NCBI RefSeq assembly: GCF_000003815.2 | Contig: NC_049981.1 | Span: 25,047,875-25,111,874 of the forward strand | From: Branchiostoma floridae | Lineage: Eukaryota; Chordata; Leptocardii; Amphioxiformes; Branchiostomatidae | DNA length: 64,000 bases | Direction: 5' to 3' | Shown: one piece after another, positions 25,401 to 37,400 of the stretch | How positions within the stretch are numbered: the stretch's first letter is position 1 | Layout of the letters: each line of letters begins with the position of its first letter | Translations under genes and position numbers: made by a program | The notes under the pieces: generated by a model | What the model saw: only the letters and a program-made list of their open reading frames with translations | What the model was told of the DNA's origin: nothing | Database searches by the model: none

Positions 25401-28400
25401 TGGGCACATGCGCATACATAAAAACAACACAATAACAATGAATAACAACATACTGTAAAAATAGCATTACTAAGCCATTAGGTGTAATTGGCGCCTAAAT
25501 GTCCTGAACTTCATCATGCTTCGTGTTTCATGAGAAAGCTTGTTCCACAGCTGCACACCGTAGTACTGCAGACTGCCACGAAATGACGTCACTCTGACAT
25601 GTGGCAACTGAAGCAAGTGGGGGTCATAGTCCCGTAACCGTGTAGACGCTGCACGTGTGTTGACCCTTAGGGTCGGGGGTGACATCCATCGGAATAATGT
25701 GGACATATACGATGGTGCTCTTCCCCGGATGGACTGTATATAAAACATCCCATTCGTAGTGCCCATCTAACAAAATGATTTAACAGTAGGATTAAATGTT
25801 AGTGCCAGTTTGTGCTGGCTCAATTTTTATAAAAGAAATTAAACAATGCTTCATATGTGATGATTCGAGGATCTGTTTCTTCTATTGTTTGTATATATCT
25901 GCCATCCTGAAAATTGTGTCTAAAGTCACATCCAATACAATATCCTCCAGCAAAATGCATTCCTGCTTGTTGAATGATAAAATGTGCAGACCTGTTGAGC
26001 ATTTTACTAGAGATCTCTCAAATGACTTGATCTTTATAATGGCAGATATATGTCAATTTTGGTTACCATACAGGATATCATATATTGACTGTGTTTTTTG
26101 AACCCAATTTATTAATTCAATGTCTTACATCACATTGCTGTGTAACCACAGATTTATTCATTAATCTCTTCATATTGATGATGATTACAGATATCAAGTA
26201 TGAACTTGAAGCTGATGTCGATGTCAGAAATCCCCGAGTGTTCTTCTACAACACCAGGAACAGGAAGACTCCCAAGATATCCCACACCATGAAAAGGGTA
26301 GCACCCGGCAATGCAGGAAAGGAGAAAACATATCGACTCTACCTGAAGGTCAGGGTAACCATTGATAAGATCTAGACTCCATGCTGCTTTTAAATGGTAA
26401 CAATACCTGTTTTAGAATTTAACAGTTGGTATATAACAATAGTTTAGCATAATACATCAGTGTTGCAGTTGAGCTTGAAATTTCCACATTGTTTTTGAAG
26501 AAAACTTTCACTCCTTCCCACACCATATGGGGTATGGGACAGCACCAGTCCCCATTTTTATAGCCCTTGGGCCATACTTGGACCATGGACATCAGAGTTC
26601 ACACTACAGCTTGGGGCATAGTCCTAGTGGTACAAATTGTAGTGGTGTACGTGTGTGGTCAACTTCCACTTTCTCATATCATTAAGTGCTGACACTACTA
26701 AGCAGTTACTTGCAACACCTGTATTTCGTTGTTACTGATACAATGTACTTTCCTTTTGCTCACAGAAAGATGAGAGGAACTTGGTAACACCTGTCAAGGT
26801 GAACTTAAAGTACTGGATAGAACAAGACCCACCAGCCCTGTCAACAAGCGGCAGAAACCTCCCCCAGCTGAATGACTACCCGAGCCTTAGTCCCACCTCG
26901 GCTCTGAAAGATGGCATGCGGGCAGAGAAACTAACATCATCAGTGAATGTAAGAATACACTTATGCAAATGTGAAGGTTCTTTGGAAATGCATTCTTAGC
27001 CTGGCATCCATGCTACTTTAGACAATCCCAAAGCCACATCCCTATTTGATATTGAACACCTCCCAAATATCCTTATACTAGCTGTCTGTGCTCTATCTTG
27101 GCTGATAACATGTTCAGCACCAAGGACAGGGCTAAAACACTAAGCTGATCCAATACTGCCTAATACCATGCATCCCCGAAAGTTTTGTAGAATTTTGTTT
27201 ATTCCTTATTGAGTGACCAAAACACACTGGTAGTCTCTATGGATTTGAAGATTAAAGATGCCATGCATGTGATTGTTACACAATCATCACCATGTTTGGA
27301 CAAGCCTAACTCTAAAACTTTTTACTAGTTTACATGAAGTCGCAAGAAGTTATCAGTATTACATGAACTCAACTTGAAATGTGTCCAATTGCCTTGTTTT
27401 TTTCTTCTTTTTTTACACAACAGATTGAGTTCTTCAAACGAGGTTGTGGCGAAGATCAGGTTTGCGACTGCAATCTGAGGATGGATGCTGCTTTTGTAAA
27501 CCTTCCAGAACAGTAAGTTTTCCTTTATCTCATTAGCATGAAAGGAAACTAAAAGGTTTGGTCGTCTTTAAGATATGCTTGACAAATTAGCATAATAGAA
27601 TTCAACCAAGCCTTTATACTTTTTTAAATTCAACAACTGTTGACTGACAATATCATCTGACACAACATCTGCCTCAGTGTGGCAATAGCTGATTGAAATT
27701 TCCTTTGGTATGACTAGAAATGCCCCAGATGAGTCCACTGTCTTAGATTTCTGGATTCATCACATCATTGAATTAATTGAGAATATTGATGTTAGCACTG
27801 TCTGGTCAAAACATGCATTTTTCATTGCTTTGTTAAGAAGATAACATTTTTGGTGCCATTTGTCAGTTGATTAGTTGACAGCATGACTGAAGATCAAGCT
27901 GAGGATGGATCTGTATCATTAAATTTGGTATGGCTCTCTGGTGTCAGCAAAATGAGATAAGTTTGAATATGGGCCCCTTAGCAGCTTTCTATGGTACTGC
28001 AGCAGAACTTCCTGTTTTTGTTTCTCATGTCCTAGACATGCTAGTGTCACTGTGTGGTATCAGTGGTATGGTTGGTGATTTCAGTTAATCAAATAATCCA
28101 CTGATTATAGGAATCCAATGCTGCGAGTATCAGAAGACCAAAGGACAGTCAACGTGAAAATCACAGCCTCAAATGATGGTGAGCCAGCCTACAGCACACG
28201 ACTACTGGTGGCGCATTCGCTAGGGCTCGACTTCAACAGGGTGCTGGCTTCAGATTCAGGGGATGTGTCTTGTCAGCCAAATGCTGTCAACCAGTCAGTG
28301 CTGGAATGCAGCCTGGGAAACCCACTACGGAGACAGGTGCTGCTTATGTTTGTGTTGCTAGCTTTAAGAATATGCCTGTGAATAAAGAGCTTTTGTTTCC

Positions 28401-31400
28401 AATTAGTCTGTTTATTTGCTTGTGTGTATATAGTTACTCAAATGAAGTAAAGTGGCTGGTTTCCACAGACATGTTGGTGGAAAGTTCCCAGAAAGATTCT
28501 AGAATAAGTGATCTCATTTTTTTTTCCAATTTCCTGCTATATGCATGTCTGTTGCCGTAGTGAGAAAATATACATTTGACTTAATCAGCAAAAAGTTCCT
28601 CATGCCCAGTTGGTTACCTTGGATCAGGTGGTTACTCTGGCAGGTTTGACTGTACTCATTTTACATTGTAATTTCTATTACAGGAAGAAGTAGAATTGCA
28701 GTTCAGCATCAACAGTCGCTTCCTGACGGAATCTATGATGATGGAATTTGAACTAAACACGTATGTCATATTCTCTCACTATATGTACTACACATAACGT
28801 TACATGTAGTAAAATAAAAACAGCTATTCACAGCAAAAATTTATTTCAGTCAAAAATAATTGATTCTATTTCATTTAATGTTCTTACTTGGTCATTCTAA
28901 AAAGCTATAATTCAAGAAAAATAGAAGATTGTGTAACTGTTATCAAGGAAATTTAAGTCATTCAAAACTAACAATGGTTTACTACACTTTGTAAGTTCAG
29001 GGTCAATAGATAAATAGTTAGACAGAGACTGTCTTTGTTGGACAGATGATTGGTATTTTGTATTGTCCATACTTTTCAGGACCAGCTCAAATCAGGCAGA
29101 TATGCCAAACGAGGTGCTAGCATTTGCTGTTTTGGCAGAGTCAAAGCTGACACTTGCAGGGTAAGAGTGCTCAATTTTATGTACAATGTCATGCATGCAA
29201 CGGGAGGTGCCCAAACACGGTACGCTTTTTCTTGCGCTCAAACTCATGGCGATCCATCGCTAGTTGCCTGAGAGTGGTCAAATTTTGATGACTGAATTTT
29301 TTACACATAGATTTGAACAACATACTTGAATAAGAAATGCATTCATGTGGTTCATGAACCTTTCGCGCTGCGTGTTACAAGCGGCAAACACTGTGAGACA
29401 ATTTCGTGTATGTAACCTTCCAATTTTGTACTACGCTGGACAGTGTGCATAACTTGGTACGCTTTTTTTACATTTTGCTCTCTTCAGAAGTAAGTGGTAA
29501 ATTTAAGTACACAGAAAACAATTAATAGTATGATATTTTAGCTTTCTTTTTACAGTAAAATCGTGACTGTATGTACTTCTTGTCTCACATGAGGAAGGCT
29601 GTACCTAGAACAATCCAGCTGATGTTTTTACGGGCAATGGGCTAAATGCACTGATTGTGAATGCCCGACTAAAAAAACCATTACGAAAAAACGACACCGC
29701 CAACATCAACAAAACTCTGTCTGATTATATGAAAATAGCATCTACATCTCTCTATCAAGTCTTATTTTCATAGACAGCACGAATCATTTGTTACAGTCAA
29801 ATAAATCTTTGGAGCGTTCTCTATAATAATGGTTTATTCAAAAGTCAGACGTCACAGTTGCCACCTTGCAGCCAACGGCTGAATTGCGTGGTAAACTACA
29901 CAAGATAAAAATGTCAAGAGCTCTAGATACACTGATTAAAATATACTGGTCTAAATACACAAGTTAAAATCGTCGGTCAACGACGTTTACAGTTGATACA
30001 GTTTCGGGGTGTTTAAATCACAGATGTTCATAGAATATCATACATATATATAGGATATTATCATACATATATAAAACAGTTCAAAACACAACGAGTAGCT
30101 AACACAGCGAAGGCAATTAAGCGTTCAGAAGTCTAGTCATGTGAGGAACAGCGCTGGATCTATATCTATCAGTCTTACAGTGTATAATGTCTAGTTTCTG
30201 TGATGATCGTGTCGACCTTCCACTTATTTCCCCCCGAGAAGAAGGGAGAAGGTGTCTGAATTGCTCAGATGACTGCAGTGATCTGGCGAACTTCATCGTT
30301 AAGGCTTCGCGACGGTCTTCGAGTGTGGGTAGGTCTAGTAAGTCACGTGCCTTGGTGTAGGACGTAAAGTCAGGGCCTAAAATGATTCTGCAGGCACGTC
30401 TTTGAACAGATTCGATCTTCTTACTGAGCACGCTGGGTAGTCCGGGGTGCCACACGGGGGCACAGTACTCAGTTATGGGACGGATGTAAGTGATGTAGAC
30501 TGTCACAAGATCTTCGGTTGGGAGGCGGAAGTGTTTGAGTTTACATAGGAGAAAGAGCCGTTGACTGGCTTTCTTATACATAGTGTTGACATGAGTGTTC
30601 CACTTCAGGTTTGATTGAAGATGTATTCCAAGGATTTTCATAGATGGTACTTCTTGGAGGACAACATTACTGACTGTGAGTGGGCGAGGGATGTAAGGGA
30701 CTCTGTTGAATTGTATGTACATAACTTTGCACTTTCCAGGGTGGAGCATCATGTGGCTTTCTTTTGACCAGCTGTCCAAGTCAGTTAGGTCCTGTTGCAG
30801 GTGTGACGGGCTTACAGGTGGGTTTCGGACTTCCAGCATGTTCAAATCATCAACAAATTTCCAGCGCTTGGAGAGAGCTTCTTGTGCTGCACTATTAATG
30901 TAAGCAGTGAAGATAAGGGGGCCCAGTAACGTACCCTGTGGCAGACCACAAGTGAAGTTCCACTTCAGGTTTGATTGAAGATGTATTCCAAGGATTTTCA
31001 TAGATGGTACTTCTTGGAGGACAACATTACTGACTGTGAGTGGGCGAGGGATGTAAGGGACTCTGTTGAATTGTATGTACATAACTTTGCACTTTCCAGG
31101 GTGGAGCATCATGTGGCTTTCTTTTGACCAGCTGTCCAAGTCAGTTAGGTCCTGTTGCAGGTGTGACGGGCTTACAGGTGGGTTTCGGACTTCCAGCATG
31201 TTCAAATCATCAACAAATTTCCAGCGCTTGGAGAGAGCTTCTTGTGCTGCACTATTAATGTAAGCAGTGAAGATAAGGGGGCCCAGTAACGTACCCTGTG
31301 GCAGACCACAAGTGATCAGAACGCTGTTTGAACACGAGCCGTGGTATCGCACCACTTGGCGTCTGTTTGTGAGAAAATCGGCTATCCATCTGACCAACGA

Positions 31401-34400
31401 AGGCCGCAGGCCGAGTTCAACAAGACGGCAAATCGCGACTGTGTGGCTGACTCTGTCGAAAGCTTTGCTATAGTCAGTAGAGACTAGGGAACAAAGAGTA
31501 TTAGGCTTGTCACATGCCTTGAATAAAGTGTTTGTCATGTCTAAGAGACAGTGAGTGGTAGATCGGCCTTTAATCCCACCGAACTGCTGAGCGTCAATGT
31601 TCGGGAGGATGTCTGTCATAGCCCACTGGCAGATGAAGTTTTCTGCGACCTTACTCAGGAGTGATGTTAAGGAGATAGGCCGAAGTTCATTTACGGACGG
31701 TGGTTTGCACTTGGGGACTGGGACAACGGTGGCGTTTTTCCACTCATCTGGTACTAAACCTTGTTGGAGCGATGAGTTTAGTATGTCTGCCAGCGGAACA
31801 CTCAATTCATAAGCAAACTCTTTGATCAGCTTGCCGGGAATGGCGTCGGGACCAGCCGCTTTACGAGTCTTGACCTTTTGCAACTTCATGTAGACGTCCC
31901 AGTGATTTACTGTAGGCGGAGGTCGGGCCGGTAGGTAAGCTGGTAGCAATGATAAATCCAACGGCGGTAGGGAGTTGATCACAGTTGCAAGGGATTTGTT
32001 TATTGCGTTAGCAATACTAGGTGTGTCGCTGGGATCCAAACCGTCGATCTGGATGTCAGGCTCCGAGCGGTTAGAGTTGGCCATGGACTTGATCTGCCTG
32101 TGCCACGAAGCGATGTCTTCTTCTTTTAATGATTTGACGTTCGTGTGGTAGTACTTTGCCTTGGATGCGTGGATCTTGCGCTGTACGTTGTTTCTTATGT
32201 GTCTGTATGTCATTTTGTCATTGTTCACGAAGGCTTTTTGGCGCAGGTAGATCAATGACTTGATTTCAGGTGTAATCCAAGGTTTGTCGAACATGTGTAG
32301 GCGGGTGAGTTTTACGGGGAAGAAATGGTCCATCTTGCATTGCAGGGTGTTGTAGAAAACACGGGACTTCTCGGCTGTGGTTGGGGCTGACAGGACTTCC
32401 GACCAGTCATGGGTAGTAATCCACTGACCGAATAGACGTATACTTGAGTCACGGAAAGGCCTACAAACCCGCTTGATGATCTTGTTGCTGACAGGTGTAC
32501 TCTTTGCTTGCACGACGACGGTGTTATGGTCACTTGTGGCAAGGGGGTCGGATATGCTCGGAGTGGAATAGTAGGAGTTCAGGTTGGTGATTATGAGGTC
32601 AAGGGTAGCTTGGTCTCTTGTAGGGCGGTCTACCAGTTGACTAGTCTGCCACCTTCACGGCCACACTCCCTTGGGAGTACAATGGTGGCAATGTTTATGT
32701 CGCTTCCTTTTGGTTGCTTTTCTACTCAACAAACATTTGAAGACCCATATTCATAGTGTTTTATGGAGCTTTATTTATGTGCATCATGGCAGTTGTGTGA
32801 CTGCTTGGAAGAGTTTGTATAGTTAGCGACACGAGCCGCCAATACACAGAGGCCGGTGACCGCAGTGATTCAGCACTGTCAACATTACTGTTAGAATTCT
32901 GTTTTTAAAAAAAAATGAAGTAAATATGTTAAAGTATACTTGGAATGCAAATTAAAGCTGTATGCATGGACTTGGTTTATTTACCTTTGTAATCAGCATA
33001 GTCAGTGGTAACAAACACGGTGTACTTATGGATAATAAGATCAGCAAAAAATCCGTGCCGTCTTACGACGGGAACCGTCTTAGGACGGCCCCCGTTATAT
33101 TGCAATTTCTAAACAACTAAAGGGGGTATCTTAATTGACTGCATCAAACTGCACTTGAAAACTGTGCAAACTTTGTTATGACGTGCTAGGCATTTGTTCT
33201 CAAAGGCTAATTGTGAGTGACAAAACAGTAAGAAAACCGTGCATTAACAGACAGTATTTCCAAGAAATCGAAGAGACTGACTTTACAGACTGACTTTTCT
33301 TCAGGTCCTCCAACCCAAGAGAGCTTTTCTACCAGGAACCCAAGAAGCTGGTTGGTGAGAGTGCCATGGAATTTGAGGAGAACATTGGGCCAGCAGTGTA
33401 CCACATCTATACGGTAATAATGACATCATTGTTTGCTACAGGACTGGTAATACTGCCAAAAATTACGGTTAATGACCAGCACCCGAAGTTGCTGATCACC
33501 AAAAAGTCACCAAATTGAGAATTGAGCATATTTTTAGTCTGAAAATCTACAATTCCGTTGGATGGATTGGTGACTCACTGATCCCTAAACATCATGCAGT
33601 GATCTAAAGAACATTTGAGCTCGCAGACTATCTTGGTTATTTTCTATTTTACACAGTACATGAAATGCAACTAACGATAGACATGAGGGAGTTGCCAAAC
33701 AATGACTTTATGGATAGTCCTGGACCATCAGTCTGTCCTTGCATTTACTTTCAAGCAACAAAGTTTCACCCAACTGTCACTCCATCTATGATATGTTTGT
33801 ATGTGGGAAATATTAAGGGATGCTAACCAAGTCATGAATCAATGTTTCCACAGCTGAAGAATACCGGGGAAGGAATAACTCCACGTGCAGAAGTTATGAT
33901 TGACTGGCCTTACGAAACTCCGAACGACCCGACCTTCCATACCAACGGCAAATGGCTGCTGTACATCATGGATATCACGGTACGTTTTATCACTAGATTA
34001 CAAATAGCCACTGCTGCGATAAATGGTACCATGCAAGTTAGATAACCCATTTGAATTTATTGCTTCCCTGTAACATAATGCCATTCAATACTTCTTGCTT
34101 GTTGTGTAACAATCTCAATTTTGTTACGAATTTCTAATCACAGTTGACTGGACATTCTGATGGTGATGTGTGTGAGCGTCCACCCGTCCTCAGCAATCCT
34201 CTTAAGATCAAGGTAATATTGATTATAACTTGAATGGACATGATGTCCACTACTACTATAGTGGTCAAATAACACATCACTTTTAAAGATGCACAGATTA
34301 TATTATTTACTAATTCATTTCAGGTTTGCAAAAACAATCAGGAACATCTTGAAGTTCTTTGATTAAGATACTCTGTACTCTATAACTTTCATATGAAAAC

Positions 34401-37400
34401 AAAAACAATTCAAAAATGTTTTAATAGGAAGAAGTTCAACTATGAGAGATAAAAAATTTAAATTTCCTTTGATTGTGACATACTGGATAGTCCTCTCCTG
34501 CCAAATCCACTGGCAACGTATAGCAAAATCATGTACTAGCAAGCAGACTGGCTCTGGCCTGCACAATCCATCCTTGACAGGCAGTGATTCAACAAATTTT
34601 TATCTTAAGTGACCAGCCAATCACATTGGTCTCTTGCCTGTAAGAGGAGACATGATTGGCTGATAATTTTCTGGAGAAATTTTTCTCTGTCCAGCATTTT
34701 TCAAAATGCTAGACAGAGATGTCTGGGACAGCATTATTTGTGGCACCTTTTAAAATATTAGGATGAACTGAACTGAACTGAACTTTCCAGTCAGGGAAGT
34801 CTGACTGGCTGACAGCTCTCCAGTACTAACACAGCCAAAAGAAAAGATTACTATAACTGTGTAATTGCATCATACTAGAAGTGAATGGCAAAAAAAAAAA
34901 TGCATAGCGATAAGACAAAAACCCTCCCCTACGTTTATTTTGTCTATCAGGAGGGTGCAGGTGTTGGAGACGTCCTTGACAGAGACCGTGACAATGTGAA
35001 CATCACAGACTTTGGGAACGGGATACGAACAAGGGAGAGGAGGGACGCTGATGAGCCTAGTGCTGGAGAATCCAGGTCGCTGAAGACAGGGGAGAAACTG
35101 TCAAATCTGGTAATTCACCACTCTTAACCTCACTTACTCATCAAGCTTGTTGCCATAAAGTGTTGCTGGTTGTCCTAAAGTTATCTAGTTTTTAAAGATA
35201 ACTTTAGGACAGCCGGCAACACATTCAAAAGCATTGCCAGGACCCCTTTATGCAGACCCTTGTAATGTTACTGGGTAATGTTTGATCTCAATACTTGCAT
35301 CTCCATCTGTGCCAGTTGCGGTCTTTTGCGGTCTGATCAGTGGTCACAGGATACGTGGTTTATACAAAGTCCTGGCTGACTGTGTTAATGAATGTGTTCC
35401 TCCCTACAGCACTGCTCCGGTATGCCTGAGGACATGGCCCGATGTGAGAGGATCCGCTGCACCTTCACCAACATTCAGAAGGACATCAAAATCACCATCA
35501 AGGCCAGGCTGTGGAATAACACCTTAATCATGGTAGGACTTAGCCAGTGTTTACACACTCAATCCATTGCTGCTTTTGTCATAGTGTTTCTGGAGGATAT
35601 CATCATGATGTTGTTCATTTCCATTCCCACATACTTACTCTTACTTGAGTCCAAAATAATTGTATTAAGCTGATCTTTTACGGCAACCCCAAATGTTTGC
35701 CACCTCCAATCCTTACATTTATAACTGTAATAGACTTTCAACAGATCTTGAAAAAGCTATTTACTGAAAATAGTACTAACTGTTACAAAATCATTGTCTC
35801 TGAATTGAATTTCATTTAAAAGCTTTCTTGGTTATCCTCAATTAGCCAAGAAGTGTTTTCTATTGCTGATTTGACATTTCTATCTCCGCCGTAGGAATAC
35901 AACCGTCCAGGAATGGTGAGCATCAAGTCCTACGGACAGGTCACCCAATCGAGTCTGGCGATTCACGCAAACGGAGGCAGGCTGATGTTATCACACAAGN
36001 NNNNNNNNNNNNNNNNNNNNNNNNNNNNNNNNNNNNNNNNNNNNNNNNNNNNNNNNNNNNNNNNNNNNNNNNNNNNNNNNNNNNNNNNNNNNNNNNNNNG
36101 AAGATTTGTAGTCACTTCACATGGGAGAAATAGCTACAGCTTAACAAGATGCTTTTGATTAGATCTATTGCTATGAAACATAGTATGACATCAGGCCTTG
36201 ACTTATCAAAGAAATGGTTTAGATTATGGGCCCCTAGCACTACAGCAAAACTTTTGTCTGTTTTGCATTGTGTGTGCTGGACAATATGGTCATGAATTTG
36301 GGCGGTAACATTATATGTGGGTAGCTACAACAATGATAAGTGTGATATGTTTGGGCTCTCTATCTGCTTCTTTTTAAAACTCCTGAGGCATTTTAGTTGC
36401 AGATTTTGAAACAGGGAAAAGTGAGGAAGGTATATTTAGTCTTACCTTAAGTTTGTCTTTGTCTTGTCTTAGTGTGGCTTCTTCAAGAGGAAGAAGAAGG
36501 AGAAGTATGAGGCTGAGTACTACAAGGCCACCAAGGTGGCCAAGAACCCGGAGTACGGCGGCCAGCAGCCCAACTACTCTGTCATGCAGCAGGGACCTCA
36601 ACAGGGCTACGAGATGCAGCCACTGGCCCCAGTGTAAGTCTTTTCTGTTTCTTTTCTCTGTTTTTTATAACAAAACCTCCAACATAAATCAAGTCAAAGC
36701 CTTTATCTAAAATCAATGTCTTGTCCCCTTCCTTTCCAAGGTGAGTTTATCCTCAAGACATTCATCACAAACTGGATGTCTGAGTAATAAATGTCTTGAT
36801 TGTTCAATTATTCAATTTCTATTCAGTGCAAAAAGTTGGGAATTTCTTTCATTAAAGGCAGAAGTTTGAGCCAATCTGTGTCCTAATTCACCCCAAGAAT
36901 TAAGTTAAACATGCAATCTAGACACAGTAAGTTGCTTTCATTGATAAAAATGTCTTTTTCTCTCAGATTGTTACTTCAACTGTAAGATTCCTTTTGCTTT
37001 CTACAAAGAATGATGATATTTTTATATGACCTTTTAGACTATTAACTGCCTTTTCCTTCTTGATTGTTGTACCCAGAGGGCTCTAAAGTCACTGCTTTTC
37101 TTCTTCCCCGTGCATGCCTTTTACAGATCCAGGCCTGTCCCAGATATCTACGTGGAAAAGTATTACTTCGAAAAGGGTGGCGAACATAATACTTACGAGG
37201 CATATCCATCCAATTCTGCCTAACAATTTGCTTACTGCTGACACTAATTGAACCTTCACCATTCCTTTACTACTCTTACCCGGTACCAGTGTTATAAGGA
37301 ATATCTTCCACTGCACCAGTGCTTTGGATGGTCACATTTTTTTGTGATACCAATAACATAATGCTTACCTCAAATCACAATGGACAAAGACATTTGTACA

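Larger units (their letters stand above)
29822..32660 (-). mobile_element. CR1/L2-like non-LTR retrotransposon, 5'-truncated
   Basis: The reverse-strand open frame runs from about 32645 to the stop at 30117. It begins in the C-terminus of an APE-type endonuclease (QLVDRPTRDQATLDLIITN, then SDHNTV), followed by reverse transcriptase (RKAAGPDAIPG, LRPISLTSLLSKVAE, STDYSKAFDRVSH, GLPQGTLLGPLIF, FVDDLN) and the C-terminal IRPITEYCAPVWHPG region. The 3' tail (29822-29890) carries GCAATTCAGCCGTT, GGCTGCAA and AATAAACCATT, shared with the copy at 11255-11850. The frame meets TGA near 32655, consistent with 5' truncation or decay. A 360-bp segment is duplicated in tandem. It is inserted antisense in an integrin intron. 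Confidence 0.85.
24676..35999 (+). other. ITGA6: Integrin exons 12-25: thigh and calf domains with furin site
   Basis: These exons encode the leg. Cysteine landmarks of the family are present (KRGCGEDQVCDCNL, VLECSLGNPLRRQ). In exon 34951-35109 the dibasic RERR|D motif (about residues 973-976) fits furin processing into heavy and light chains, as in alpha3, alpha6 and alpha7. The light-chain start (GMPEDMARCERIRCTF) and RLWNNTL follow. The last exon before the gap ends in GGRLMLSHK with the frame still open. The 4.1-kb intron 29161-33304 contains a LINE. Confidence 0.85.

Noticed and set aside
30117-32513. A 798-residue cellular protein on the reverse strand
   Set aside because: All motifs are those of a LINE reverse transcriptase, and the frame continues upstream into endonuclease sequence without a methionine; it is a retrotransposon fragment.
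33041-33095. Repeated CCGTCTTACGACGG / CCGTCTTAGGACGG pair as a regulatory operator
   Set aside because: A short imperfect palindrome pair in an intron beside a LINE; no context supports a binding site.
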